This document shows, one piece after another, positions 15,301 through 23,702 of a DNA stretch of 32,526 nucleotides. Location of the stretch: assembly GCA_030537455.1 (NCBI GenBank), contig JAUNMR010000037.1, positions 1 to 32,526 on the forward strand. The letters are read 5' to 3'. Position 1 is the stretch's first letter, and each line of letters starts with the position of its first letter. The notes beneath the pieces were generated by a model, which ran no database searches, was not told where the DNA came from, and worked only from the letters and a program-made list of their open reading frames with translations. This stretch comes from Planctomycetia bacterium (GTDB lineage Bacteria; Planctomycetota; Planctomycetia; Pirellulales; Thermoguttaceae). Position numbers and translations under genes: made by a program.

Positions 15301-18300
15301 ACCGGTAAAGGCAAGGTTTACGTGGCGCGCGAGCCGTTCCAGACGTACGTGTGGTTCGATCGCGGCTACTATAAAGTGAACGATAAGATGGTCGGCGGTT
15401 TCCAGGCGCGTCGCATTGACGGCAAGCCGGTTCAGGGCAAGGTCGTTGCGAAGCTCTATCGCGTGACGTACCAGAGCGACGCCGACGGTCAGCTCCAGCC
15501 ACAAGAGACGGAAGTCTACGGCGAGGAACTCACGACCGATGAGAACGGTTCCGGTCAGGTGAGCATGACAGCGACGGAGCCGGGTCAGTATCGCTTCTCC
15601 TGCGTTGTGACTACACAGAACGGTTTAGTGGAAGAGGGCGGTCAGCTGATTCAGATTCGCGGACAGGAGCGTAGCGAATCGACGACGCTGTCGCAGGCGC
15701 GCGGAGATTTCCGATTCAATGCGCTGGAAATTATACCCGATAAGCCGGAATATTCCGTCGGGGACGTCGCGCACATTCAGTTGGCGTCTAATCGCGCCAA
15801 CGGGTACGTTATGTTCCTGACACGTTCGGTTCAGGGGATACCCGAGAACGACGTGCCGCAATTCATAAAACTTGAAAACGGCGTGGCTTACGTCGACGTG
15901 GAGATTACCGCCGCCGACCAGCCGAATATTTTCGTGGAAGCGGCGACGCTTTTTGAAAACCAATATTATACGGAACAGAAAGAACTGGTCGTTCCTCCGG
16001 AAAAACGCGTGCTCGACGTTGCGGTGGAGCCGGTACAAGAGCGCGTTAAGCCGGGCGCCAAGGCGACTGTCAAACTGCGCCTCACTGACCTGAACGGCAA
16101 CCCCGTGATAGGGCATGTCGTCACAACGATTTACGACAAGTCCCTCGAGTATGTCTCCGGAGGAAGCAACGTTGGCGATATTCGCGAGTTCTTCTGGAAA
16201 TGGCGACGCAACTCCTATTTGCAGTCGAACACAAGTCTGCAACAGTCGACGCTACTGGACGTGTTCCATCAGTTCGACAAAGGCGCCCAGGGCGACCGTC
16301 TGCAAAGTATCGGGATCTTTGGCGGAGTCGAGCCGGAAGGCGCTATGGCGCCGATGGGCGCCATGGGCGGCGGTGTGCGCGTCTATAAGAACACGATGAA
16401 TAGGGCTCCGCGTGCATTTGCAGTTGCCGATTCCGCTATGAGGTCAAACGCTATGGCAGACGGGGAAGAAGTCTATGCCATGGAAGAGGTTGCCGATATG
16501 GCCGGTGGAATGTCAGGCGCTATATCAGCGGCCGCGCCGGCGGCCGCGCCAACGATGAGCAAATCGGCAGACTTTGACCAGGACGACGCGGTAACGGAGA
16601 AAAAGTCGGAAGATAAGCCGCTAGTGGAGGCGACGGTGCGTTCTAACCTGGCCGACCTCGCCTACTGGGCGGCTGACCTCACTCCGGAGGACGACGGCGT
16701 GATTGAGATCGAAGTCGATATGCCAGATAATCTTACGACCTGGAAGATTATGGCTTGGTCGGTCGGCTCGGGTCTTCGCGTCGGTTCCGGCGAGTCTGAG
16801 ATCATTACCAGTAAGGACGTGATCATTCGTATGCAGAAGCCACGTTTCCTGACGCAAAAGGACGAAGTGGTTCTGTCGGCAAATATTCACAATTACCTTT
16901 CTGATTCGAAGAAGACGCGCGTGTCGTTGGAATTTCCGACCGACGGTTTGGACGAATCCAACGTGGCAAGTCTGGTTCTGCTCGATCCCTCGAGCGCCAC
17001 ACAAGAGGTGGAAATACCCGCGAACGGTCAGGCGCGAGTCGATTGGCTCGTACGTGCGGAAACGCCTGGAACGGTTAAGTTGCTCATGAAGGCGCTCACC
17101 GATGAAGAGTCGGACGCCATAGCGGATAAACTCACGGTCAAAGAACACGGGATCGATAAGCAAGTGGCGACCTCGGGCGTTTTACCGGCGATTCAGAACG
17201 TCGAACAGACGCGCGAGGCGCACGTGACTGTGGTTGTGCCACAGGAACGTCGACCCGAAACGACCAAGTTCACGTTGCGTTATTCTCCCACGCTTGCCGG
17301 CGCGGTTCTCGACGCGATTCCTTATTTGTGCGAGTATCCCTACGGTTGCACGGAACAGACCCTTAATAAGTTCTTACCGTTGGTCTTAGCGCAACACGCT
17401 CTAATTGACTGCGGCGTCGACCTTGCCACGCTCAAAGACAAGCGCGTGAATCTCAACGCGCAAGAGCTTGGCGACGCGACGCAACGCGCTCAGCAGTGGG
17501 GTAAAACCGGTTACCGTCGTGTCGAACCGGTCTTTGACGAGGAAGAGGTTCGCGCGCGTGCCAAGGCGGGTATTGAGCGTCTTCAGTCGATGCAGAATAG
17601 CGACGGCGGTTGGGGCTGGTTCTATGGCGCCCATGAGCTCTCCTCGCCGCGTCTGACCTCGCTGGTGGTGCGTGGCTTGACCCTAGCGCGACAGAACGAC
17701 CAAGAGGTTGACGACACGGCGCTCGAACGCGGTATCGAATGGCTGCGACGTTATCAGCGCGAGCAGGCCACGCGGATTATTCACGGCAAACTCTGGGACG
17801 ATGAAACAAAGAAACATGCTTTGGGAAAGAAACATTCTCTGGGCTGGAAGCTTCAAGCCGACTCACAAGACGCCTTTGTTTACTACGTCCTGACCAGCGT
17901 AGGCGTTATTCCGGCGGAATTTAGCGAAAGCTATATCGACGTGCAGAAGGCGTCTTTCGCGCGGGACGTTACCACGGAGCAGGTCGCCGCGGTTATGAAG
18001 GAGTTCCTGTGGGAATCGCACAGTAATTTAGAGCTTTATCCTCTTTCGACTTACGCGCTGGCGCTGACCATGGAGCCGACGCTCGACGACGAGACGTCCC
18101 TGAGAATCGAGACCGTCTTGCGTATGCTGGCGCAGTATCGTCACGAAGACGCGGAAAATCAAACGGTTTGGCTCGATCTCACGCGCTATCCCGATTGGCG
18201 TTATTGGGGATGGTATAGCTCGGAATATGAAACGCAAGCGTTCTATCTGAAGCTGTTACTGCGCGTTGCGCCACAGACGCTGGAGAAACTCGGTCTGGCA

Positions 18301-19155
18301 AAAGACGCGCCCCAGTTGGTCAAGTATTTGCTAAATAATCGTAAGCACGCGACTTACTGGAATTCCACGCGCGACACCGCGATTTGTATCGAGGCGTTTG
18401 TGGAATACATGCGTACGGTCAATGAACTTTCCCCCACCGCGACCGTGGAGCTATATCTTGACGGCGAAAAGGTTAAGACGACACAATACACGCCCGAGAC
18501 GCTGTTTGTCACCGACGGCACGCTGGAGATTCCCAGCGAAGCGTTGAGTTCCGGGGAGCACGACCTGACGATTCGCATCACCGGCAATTCGCCGCTGTAT
18601 TATAACAGCTACCTTGAATACTTTACCTTAGAGGATCCGATCCTCAAGACGGGTCTAGAGGTTAAGGTGGAGCGTCGTTATTACAAGCTTCAGGAGCGTA
18701 AAGACGCCACGACGCTGGTGGAAGGAGGTCATGGTCAGGCGGTTTCTCAACGTGTTGAGCAGTATGATCGTATACCGCTGAAGGACGGCGACGAGGTACA
18801 GTCGGGCGAACTGGTGGAAGTGGAATTGATCGTCGACAGTAAGAACGACTACGACTCGATTCTCGTAGAAGATTTCAAACCGGCGGGCTACGAAGCGGTC
18901 GACCAGCTCAGCGGCTACAATGGCAATGCGTTGCACGCTTATGTGGAATACCGCGACGATCGCGTTTGCTACTTTGCGACCTCGTTGCCACAGGGACGCG
19001 TTTCGGTGAAGTATCGTCTGCGCGCGGAAACCCCGGGTAAGTTCTCCGCGTTGCCCACGAAGATCTGGGGCATGTATGCGCCGGAACTTAAGGGGAATGC
19101 CGACGAGTTCAAGGCGAACGTGACCGACCGTCCGCTCGGCACGACGCAAGAGTAG
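12340..19155 (+). CDS. Bacterial alpha-2-macroglobulin with intact thioester
   Basis: 2271 residues, longer than the usual 1500-2000. GAGGTAAGG precedes the ATG. A signal peptide occupies about 1-42 and ends ASFA-A; no lipobox is visible, unlike YfhM-type lipoproteins. The first 450 residues are helical (TPR-like). Macroglobulin beta domains follow, with the MG2 hallmark DRPIYRPGQ at about 730. Residues 888-926 are an unusual Trp/Tyr-rich insert. A Met/Ala/Gly-rich low-complexity stretch at about 1331-1413 lies where a protease bait region is expected. YPYGCTEQT gives the thioester Cys1670-Gln1673; the alpha-toroid after it has GWGWFYGAHE, and C-terminal beta domains close the protein. Role by family: traps attacking proteases in the periplasm or at the surface by bait cleavage and covalent capture. 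No pbpC neighbour, with which such genes are often paired. Confidence 0.92.
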   Translation: MSSGKGMGRARARQTLCALLTFLIVFATSSASFCVVRASFAAEAALQMSQIQRTTTTKAPFAGASTWDSQRMEKEMQGVSDDVLIAAMNTLYSTQMYADAYALVKYALTSAETSERVCVSAVWRLSDLWRSQADYNEIVDLIEKGLERFPNSLEMRRAVVTIYLQLPQTGEMIDGKFVIKQTWGENTLSWYDRKRVRILQIYRDGLATARELGALQQDNSNVSEFYLSFINVWTDSQFSEYWRLQTLTDIDVTPDYQPAERMRQRNRMQGAPVDDNGDPIFYLTPESFESAKNDGERIQALRKEAFEYASKYGRARLLRQQADDVQALFGVQTLADYRFFFDRQSVDSEQTQSSIWTLNTLEDNETIARLATGLKRFKLPQEYDYIALWRESLEYNVDYHVWTQVALEYENRRQYVKAAEVWRHIVDILNGSWGKELDKNLRDRYLMEATTALAQIEEPRIRFEHGDSKVTGTQLDMTLTFRNATEVEYTVNELRVDKLLDQLRQESFWKEGNGTIIQERVMSLLMADNMTLNDRIANSETYRNLRPLGIIGRKHFIGKEVARFKQTLEPNPEHYDRRVRVETPQLPVGAYLIQAKAKDGNSDIAVVWLRDRALVSKAFQTGRRYFLYDSVTGEPLADKQIEFLIVYRSYARNRNDVSLVKLNRKTDQTGSVLLENNLLSRDNGSVMVIATSPSTDSKRPQGYTFLDGDHVWVSNRVDVRDNDYRRAFFVSDRPIYRPGQRAEFKFIIGTPSYDAPEDSTPWANQTVDYVINNPMGERVAHGQVTLDSTGSFAEGFDIPNDSKLGRYSVIVGTGFDESNGSFYDIYGSGAFRLEEYRKPEFEVKVEAPSDPVTLGETFSAKVNARYYFGAPVTKGTVNYKVVRKSHYASWFPTRYWDWFYGCGYWQFAYEAKWYPGWTCWGVRRLLPFEMRGSYGVPEIVCQGEAQLDENGSFSVQIDSSLAKAIYPNDDQEYEIEAEVVDESRRVITGKGKVYVAREPFQTYVWFDRGYYKVNDKMVGGFQARRIDGKPVQGKVVAKLYRVTYQSDADGQLQPQETEVYGEELTTDENGSGQVSMTATEPGQYRFSCVVTTQNGLVEEGGQLIQIRGQERSESTTLSQARGDFRFNALEIIPDKPEYSVGDVAHIQLASNRANGYVMFLTRSVQGIPENDVPQFIKLENGVAYVDVEITAADQPNIFVEAATLFENQYYTEQKELVVPPEKRVLDVAVEPVQERVKPGAKATVKLRLTDLNGNPVIGHVVTTIYDKSLEYVSGGSNVGDIREFFWKWRRNSYLQSNTSLQQSTLLDVFHQFDKGAQGDRLQSIGIFGGVEPEGAMAPMGAMGGGVRVYKNTMNRAPRAFAVADSAMRSNAMADGEEVYAMEEVADMAGGMSGAISAAAPAAAPTMSKSADFDQDDAVTEKKSEDKPLVEATVRSNLADLAYWAADLTPEDDGVIEIEVDMPDNLTTWKIMAWSVGSGLRVGSGESEIITSKDVIIRMQKPRFLTQKDEVVLSANIHNYLSDSKKTRVSLEFPTDGLDESNVASLVLLDPSSATQEVEIPANGQARVDWLVRAETPGTVKLLMKALTDEESDAIADKLTVKEHGIDKQVATSGVLPAIQNVEQTREAHVTVVVPQERRPETTKFTLRYSPTLAGAVLDAIPYLCEYPYGCTEQTLNKFLPLVLAQHALIDCGVDLATLKDKRVNLNAQELGDATQRAQQWGKTGYRRVEPVFDEEEVRARAKAGIERLQSMQNSDGGWGWFYGAHELSSPRLTSLVVRGLTLARQNDQEVDDTALERGIEWLRRYQREQATRIIHGKLWDDETKKHALGKKHSLGWKLQADSQDAFVYYVLTSVGVIPAEFSESYIDVQKASFARDVTTEQVAAVMKEFLWESHSNLELYPLSTYALALTMEPTLDDETSLRIETVLRMLAQYRHEDAENQTVWLDLTRYPDWRYWGWYSSEYETQAFYLKLLLRVAPQTLEKLGLAKDAPQLVKYLLNNRKHATYWNSTRDTAICIEAFVEYMRTVNELSPTATVELYLDGEKVKTTQYTPETLFVTDGTLEIPSEALSSGEHDLTIRITGNSPLYYNSYLEYFTLEDPILKTGLEVKVERRYYKLQERKDATTLVEGGHGQAVSQRVEQYDRIPLKDGDEVQSGELVEVELIVDSKNDYDSILVEDFKPAGYEAVDQLSGYNGNALHAYVEYRDDRVCYFATSLPQGRVSVKYRLRAETPGKFSALPTKIWGMYAPELKGNADEFKANVTDRPLGTTQE

Positions 19156-19351
19156 ACGTTGTAAGACTTATCGCTCACACGCAGCGTATTCGCGGCGCGT
19201 CCGACCTAAGGAGTTGGACACGCCGATATAACGCGCGAACAAATGTCGTGAACATTAGAGTTAAGCGTTAAAAAGCGAGCGCGTTCCGCGTGGGGATATG
19301 CTCTGAACGATAAGTTTAGTCGCTAGAAGTCGTTACGACGTCTGACGTTAA

Positions 19352-19391
19352 AAGAAACGCGCGTGAGGTTTTGGTCTCACGCGCGTTTCTT
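19352..19391. terminator. Bidirectional terminator between the alpha-2-macroglobulin gene and clpX
   Basis: A perfect 16-bp stem (AAGAAACGCGCGTGAG, loop 19368-19375, its complement to 19391) with A/T-rich ends on both sides. It lies in the 316-base gap between the converging genes, which otherwise holds nothing recognisable. Confidence 0.85.
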
Positions 19392-19471
19392 AATTATTGG
19401 AGCGCTCAAGCTTTAAGCTAGTTTAATTTGGCGATTTTGATTTGCCTTCTTTTAACGTTGGTCGGCGGGAT

Positions 19472-20794
19472 TCAGGCGCTTTTGAGGGACTGTTCCGGCT
19501 GCGACGGGAGCAATGGGGTTCGACCTTGTACGACGTCTGGCGTGACGTAGTAGTAAGAACCACGCGGCTGATCGGGCAGAGAGAACATTGGCTCGAGCAT
19601 GATCTCTTCCATAATGGCGCGCAGACCGCGCGCGCCGGTGTTGCGCGCCATGGCGATTTTGGCGATGGCGCGTAACGCGTCGTCGGAGAATACCAGTTCC
19701 GCGCCCTCCATGGCAAAGAGTTTTTGATACTGTTTAACCAGGGAGTTTTTCGGCTCGCACAGTACGCGGCACAGCGCGTCTTCGTCGAGCTGTGCCAACG
19801 ATGCGACGACCGGTAGTCTTCCGACCAGTTCGGGTATGAGTCCAAAGGCGCACAGGTCGTCGGAGGTGACTTGACTGAGCGCGACGTCGTGCTGGCAGGC
19901 GCACAGTTTCGGTTCCGACGCGGCGTTTTCCAGTTGCGCGGCGCTAAAGCCGATCTTACGTTTGCCTAGGCGGGACTCAATTATGCGATCGAGACCGACA
20001 AAGGCGCCGCCGCAAATAAAGAGAATATTCGAGGTGTCGACTTGAATGTACTGCTGTTCCGGATGTTTGCGTCCGCCCTGAGGGGGAACGTTGGCGACCG
20101 CGCCCTCGAGCATTTTTAAGAGCGCCTGTTGCACGCCTTCGCCGGAGACGTCGCGCGTGATCGAGACGTTTTGGCTCGTCTTGCCGATCTTGTCGATTTC
20201 GTCGATGTAGATAATGCCACGTTGCGCCAGTTCAACGTCGAAGTCGGCGGCGCGCAGGAGTTTGAGAATGAGGTTTTCCACGTCTTCGCCGACGTATCCG
20301 GCCTCTGTGAGGGTTGTGGCGTCGCCAATGGCAAAGGGGACCTCTAGCATTTTCGCGAGGGTTTGCGCCAGTAGGGTCTTACCGGAGCCGGTGGGTCCGA
20401 GCAGTAGCACGTTTGATTTACCAAGCTCAACGTCGTCGTTGACGCTCTGTGCTGAAATGCGCTTATAATGATTGTGCACGGCGACCGCGAGGGTCTTTTT
20501 CGCGTAATCTTGACCAACGACGTATTCGTCGAGGCGCGCGAGTAGCTCACGCGGCGAGGGCACCCGTGCAAAGGGGCGACCAAGGCTTTGGCGACGCTTG
20601 CGCTCTTGGGTCAGGATGGTATTACAAAGATCGACGCATTCTCCGCAAATATAGACTTCCTCAGGACCTTCCACTAAGGGACCGACTTCGCGATGGCTTT
20701 TGTGACAGAACGAACAGTATGCGTTTTTTTTCAGACCAGTGTCCTGACCGTCGCCGGTAGCGTCAGGGTTGAGATTGTCATGTTCCTCGAGCAT
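19472..20794 (-). CDS. clpX: ClpX, ATP-dependent unfoldase of the Clp protease
   Basis: Unfolds tagged proteins and feeds them to ClpP; cytosolic hexamer. The 440 residues show the N-terminal zinc-binding domain (Cys27, Cys30, Cys50, Cys53), Walker A GPTGSGKT (133-140), pore loop GYVG (166-169), Walker B IIYIDEID (194-201), the RKH pore motif at 242-244, the IGF loop (281-283) that docks on ClpP, and the sensor-2 NTGARGLR. All key residues are intact, so it should be active. clpP and tig, frequent neighbours, are not in the window. A moderate GGAAAGG precedes the ATG at rather long spacing. The C-terminal tail is short. Confidence 0.97.
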   Translation of the reverse strand: MLEEHDNLNPDATGDGQDTGLKKNAYCSFCHKSHREVGPLVEGPEEVYICGECVDLCNTILTQERKRRQSLGRPFARVPSPRELLARLDEYVVGQDYAKKTLAVAVHNHYKRISAQSVNDDVELGKSNVLLLGPTGSGKTLLAQTLAKMLEVPFAIGDATTLTEAGYVGEDVENLILKLLRAADFDVELAQRGIIYIDEIDKIGKTSQNVSITRDVSGEGVQQALLKMLEGAVANVPPQGGRKHPEQQYIQVDTSNILFICGGAFVGLDRIIESRLGKRKIGFSAAQLENAASEPKLCACQHDVALSQVTSDDLCAFGLIPELVGRLPVVASLAQLDEDALCRVLCEPKNSLVKQYQKLFAMEGAELVFSDDALRAIAKIAMARNTGARGLRAIMEEIMLEPMFSLPDQPRGSYYYVTPDVVQGRTPLLPSQPEQSLKSA

Positions 20795-21138
20795 AACGCC
20801 AAAAACCTTTCCATGCTAGATCACGTCGCGCGTGGCGTCGTGACCTCGTAACTCCATAAACGCGCATAAATTGCACGGTAGACGACCGAGGACGCGAAAC
20901 GTCGTCGGTCACGCGTGTTATATAAGCATGTACGCGCGTCCTGCGCATAGTTTTCATACTTTTTTTTTAACCGCGTACGCCGCGCCATACGCCGTGGGCG
21001 CCAGCGCGCGTGTGATAAAAATCGACTCTTTACGCGCCTACCTTGGAAAAAAATAGCGCTATGCTTTTTATTATCATTTCAGGGAAAAATAGAGCAATAG
21101 ATAGAAGTTTACTATAAAGAAAAAATTGGCTATTTTAT
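20795..21138. other. Gap upstream of clpX
   Basis: 344 bases holding the inverted repeat at 20884-20910 and a possible minus-strand -10 (TATAAC near 20920). The part from 21040 to 21138 is AT-rich. No gene is seen. Confidence 0.45.
20884..20910. other. Inverted repeat in the clpX upstream region
   Basis: GACCGAGGACG and CGTCGTCGGTC pair at 10 of 11 positions around a 5-base loop, about 90 bases before clpX. It is not the CIRCE element (TTAGCACTC). No T-run is seen on the minus strand after it, so it may be an operator or a leader hairpin. Confidence 0.4.
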
Positions 21139-21324
21139 CTAGTATGACGCCAGGGACGCTGTAGGGGACGCAATCAAAAAGGCGTCGCACGCCCAACGTA
21201 CGTGTAAACTGCAGGCGCTATCCTGCGGATAAAACAAATCCCACGCTTTGCCTGCCGCTTGCGGTTTTTTCGACCATTGTTCAGTTGTTGACCCACTTCC
21301 AGTTACGTACGTACGCTTCTTCAT
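21139..21324 (-). CDS. Small ORF, 61 residues, unknown
   Basis: The ATG at 21324 is preceded by GGAGGAATC, one of the better ribosome-binding sites in the window, even though the frame also runs further upstream. The product begins MKKRTYVTGSGS, is soluble, and has two cysteines; no family is recognised. It follows PPi-phosphofructokinase on the same strand, 114 bases after that gene's stop, so it could share its transcript. The ribosome-binding site is inside a 9-bp hairpin (21326-21354), which is the main reason to think it is a regulated gene and not chance. It could also be a non-coding transcript. Confidence 0.45.
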   Translation of the reverse strand: MKKRTYVTGSGSTTEQWSKKPQAAGKAWDLFYPQDSACSLHVRWACDAFLIASPTASLASY

Positions 21325-21325
21325 A

Positions 21326-21354
21326 ACGATTCCTCCGAAGGTCGAAGGAATCGT
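21326..21354 (-). promoter_or_regulatory. Hairpin that buries the ribosome-binding site of the small ORF
   Basis: ACGATTCCT (21326-21334) and AGGAATCGT (21346-21354) form a perfect 9-bp stem with an 11-base loop. In the minus-strand transcript the downstream arm AGGAATCGT overlaps the Shine-Dalgarno sequence, one base before the ATG. Confidence 0.5.
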
Positions 21355-21438
21355 CACAAAAAAACGCGTATCGTATGAACTGGAATATTGGCACGTGGGA
21401 GTTATGAAACCGCTTCTAGCGTTTGGCGTCAAGACGCG

Positions 21439-22692
21439 CTAGAAGAGTTTAACGTAATTGGGCAATTCGCCGATGAGCGGACGGAGGTATTCCAGGCACT
21501 TATCGGTGACGTAGAGGTTCTCTTGGTCGATGAATTCCAGCGGCATAGGCTTCGCTTCGACGGCGACGGCGTCTAGCGGAGCGGTTTGGTATTCGACCTT
21601 ATAGGGGTCGTTACTGACGCGATTCATTGTGACCATGACGCCGCTCTTGCCTTCGAGCGCAAGTTTGACCGCTTCGCGACCGCAGTTCCAAGCCTCTTGG
21701 ATATCGGTTTGAGTGGCACGGTCGGCGCCGCACATAGGGAGGGACTCGGTGACTTGGAATTCACCGCGGCACGCCGCGCCGTTGTCGCGCTTGAGGCGTT
21801 TGCCGAGCATTTTGTGCAGAGCGACCGCAACGCTTGCGCCAGCCATTGCGCCGAGCTCTTGATTGCCGAACTTATCGACGGTTTTATCCTGCTTGATTTC
21901 CTTGCCGTCGGCGTCGAGAGAACTGACGACCACGCCGTTGGCGTCGCGAATACCTTCGCCACACACGACGCTGACGAAACCGTACTTATCGAGAGTCTCT
22001 TGTGCTTTTGCGATGAATTTGTCGTAATCGAATGGGATTTCCGGGGTGAGAATAATGTGCGGCGCGTCCTCGGGGTCTTTTTTCGCGCATGCGGCGGCCG
22101 CGGGCAGCCAGCCGGCGTCACGTCCGATTGTCTGGAAGACGACGTATTGGTCGACCTTCTTCATGTCGCGCGCGAGCACGCCGGCCTGTTTGACAGAGAG
22201 CGCGACGTAACGCGCCGCGGAGGCGAAGCCGGGCGTGTGGTCGGTCGCGAATAGGTCGTTGTCGACCGTCTTAGGCACGCCCAGACCGCGCAGTTCGTAG
22301 CCTTGGGATTTGCAGTATTTTTCGACGCGGCAGATCGTGTCCATGGTGTCGTTACCACCGGCGAGGAAGTAGTAACGAATGTTATACTTTTTGAGCTGTT
22401 CGAGAATAATGGGGAAATCGGCCTCTTGAACCTTATGACGGCAGCTTCCCAGCGCGCTTCCCGGGGTGTGCTTGAGACCTTCAATGACGTTGGGGTCGAT
22501 GGTTCCGAAATCCAGAACCTTGTCTTGCATAAAGCCTTCCACGCCATATTGCATACCGAAGACTTTGTCGATTTGCGAGTCGGCGCTTTGAGAACCGAGT
22601 TGGAAACAACCCTGCACGACGCCACAGAGGCTCGCGTTAATGACGCTGGTAGGACCGCCGCTTTGACCGACGATTGCATTCCCTTTGAACAT
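21439..22692 (-). CDS. PPi-type 6-phosphofructokinase
   Basis: Phosphorylates fructose 6-phosphate, probably with pyrophosphate. 417 residues; AAGGAG sits 6 bases before the ATG. GQSGGPTSVINAS marks the N-terminal nucleotide/PPi loop. The two residues that separate the phosphoryl donors favour PPi: the GGNDT motif has Asp115 where ATP enzymes have Gly, and PKTVDND has Lys141 where ATP enzymes have Gly. Asp144 in TVDND is the catalytic base. GRDAG (190-194) is also conserved. The enzyme would be reversible and act in both glycolysis and gluconeogenesis. It is the third of three closely spaced sugar genes on the minus strand. Confidence 0.92.
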   Translation of the reverse strand: MFKGNAIVGQSGGPTSVINASLCGVVQGCFQLGSQSADSQIDKVFGMQYGVEGFMQDKVLDFGTIDPNVIEGLKHTPGSALGSCRHKVQEADFPIILEQLKKYNIRYYFLAGGNDTMDTICRVEKYCKSQGYELRGLGVPKTVDNDLFATDHTPGFASAARYVALSVKQAGVLARDMKKVDQYVVFQTIGRDAGWLPAAAACAKKDPEDAPHIILTPEIPFDYDKFIAKAQETLDKYGFVSVVCGEGIRDANGVVVSSLDADGKEIKQDKTVDKFGNQELGAMAGASVAVALHKMLGKRLKRDNGAACRGEFQVTESLPMCGADRATQTDIQEAWNCGREAVKLALEGKSGVMVTMNRVSNDPYKVEYQTAPLDAVAVEAKPMPLEFIDQENLYVTDKCLEYLRPLIGELPNYVKLF

Positions 22693-22749
22693 ATTAATCT
22701 CCTTGAAGAAAGAGTCTATCGCGCACGAGGGGCGCGTGGGTGATTGAGT

Positions 22750-23556
22750 TTAGCGAAGACCAGCGGTCCACTGCAGTAACTGCGCGAAGAATTGCGCGTA
22801 GTGGCAACCGATTTCCACGAATAGACCGTCGCCGAGACTAGACGGAAGCTCTTGGAAGATTCGCGGCGTACCCCAGTCGACCATGCCTCCGATCCAGTGT
22901 GGCGCAACGTCGGAGGCAAAGGCCGCGACGCGACCGGAACCGACCTGGTCCACCGCCAAGAAGGGAACCGGCGCCAGAAGATTGACGCATAGATCCTGCG
23001 ACTGGCACGTGGCGCCAACCGTCGTGACGGCGTTCGTCCATGTGATTTGCGAACGATATCCCTGCAGAAGAACCGTTGCGTTGGATTTGGCTTCGAATGC
23101 GTTGAATCCACCGACGCTTGGAGCGGTTTGCCACGGCAGATCGTTTAGGACGGGATGTTCCTCAACGGTCGGCTTGAGAAAGACCGGGCAGGGATAATTG
23201 CGACGGTCGTCCTGCGACGCCATAAGGACCGGTAGGATTTGCGCCAGGGGGCTGTTGTGATATTCCCCGAGGCGTCCGTAGTAGCTTTCCCAGCCGCCGA
23301 GCATGAGCAGACCGGCGCCGTCCTCTTGGACGCGTCGGACGATGTGCGTCATTTGCTCTTGCGACAGATTCTTTGCGGGGTAATCGCTGAGGACATATAG
23401 CGCATAGGATTGCGTGAGAAAGTCTTCCTTGGGAGAGGCGCCGGAGTCGACGCGTGTGAACGAAAGACCATAACGCGTCATAATGCCGCAGAGATAGGCG
23501 GCCGCGCGCGAGGCGTCGTCGTCGCCGAGGTAACAAATTAGTGGATCGGAATTCAT
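22750..23556 (-). CDS. Glutamine-amidotransferase-like protein (DUF1355/PF07090 type)
   Basis: 268 residues if started at the ATG at 23556, where homology begins (LICYLGDDDASRAAAYL); a longer frame to 23667 has no normal N-terminus. It has a flavodoxin-like class-I amidotransferase fold: LLMLGGWESYYG (84-94) at the place of the nucleophile elbow, where no cysteine is seen, so amidotransfer activity is unlikely. The C-terminal half contains GSGRVAAFASDVAPHW and GTPRIF, as in the family. Function is unknown; in related genomes such genes often lie with sugar catabolism genes. It is 57 bases before phosphofructokinase and likely cotranscribed. Confidence 0.75.
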   Translation of the reverse strand: MNSDPLICYLGDDDASRAAAYLCGIMTRYGLSFTRVDSGASPKEDFLTQSYALYVLSDYPAKNLSQEQMTHIVRRVQEDGAGLLMLGGWESYYGRLGEYHNSPLAQILPVLMASQDDRRNYPCPVFLKPTVEEHPVLNDLPWQTAPSVGGFNAFEAKSNATVLLQGYRSQITWTNAVTTVGATCQSQDLCVNLLAPVPFLAVDQVGSGRVAAFASDVAPHWIGGMVDWGTPRIFQELPSSLGDGLFVEIGCHYAQFFAQLLQWTAGLR

Positions 23557-23702
23557 CTTATTATTTCGTAGAACCAGAGAGAACCGCAGGAAAGACGCGT
23601 CGCGCGTGCACGACGCGTCGCGAAGGAACGTTGCTAATATTATGACGCGGCGCGTGCAAGACGGCAAGCGCGCGGCGTTGGCAAACGCGTGAGAATGTGC
23701 AA

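Noticed and set aside
15625..16242. 205-codon minus-strand frame within the macroglobulin gene
   Set aside because: Shadow; the plus-strand protein is continuous and recognisable across it.
20884..20910. CIRCE heat-shock element
   Set aside because: Sequence does not match the TTAGCACTC consensus arms.
21586..22254. 222-codon plus-strand frame opposite phosphofructokinase
   Set aside because: Shadow of a well-conserved enzyme; no ribosome-binding site.
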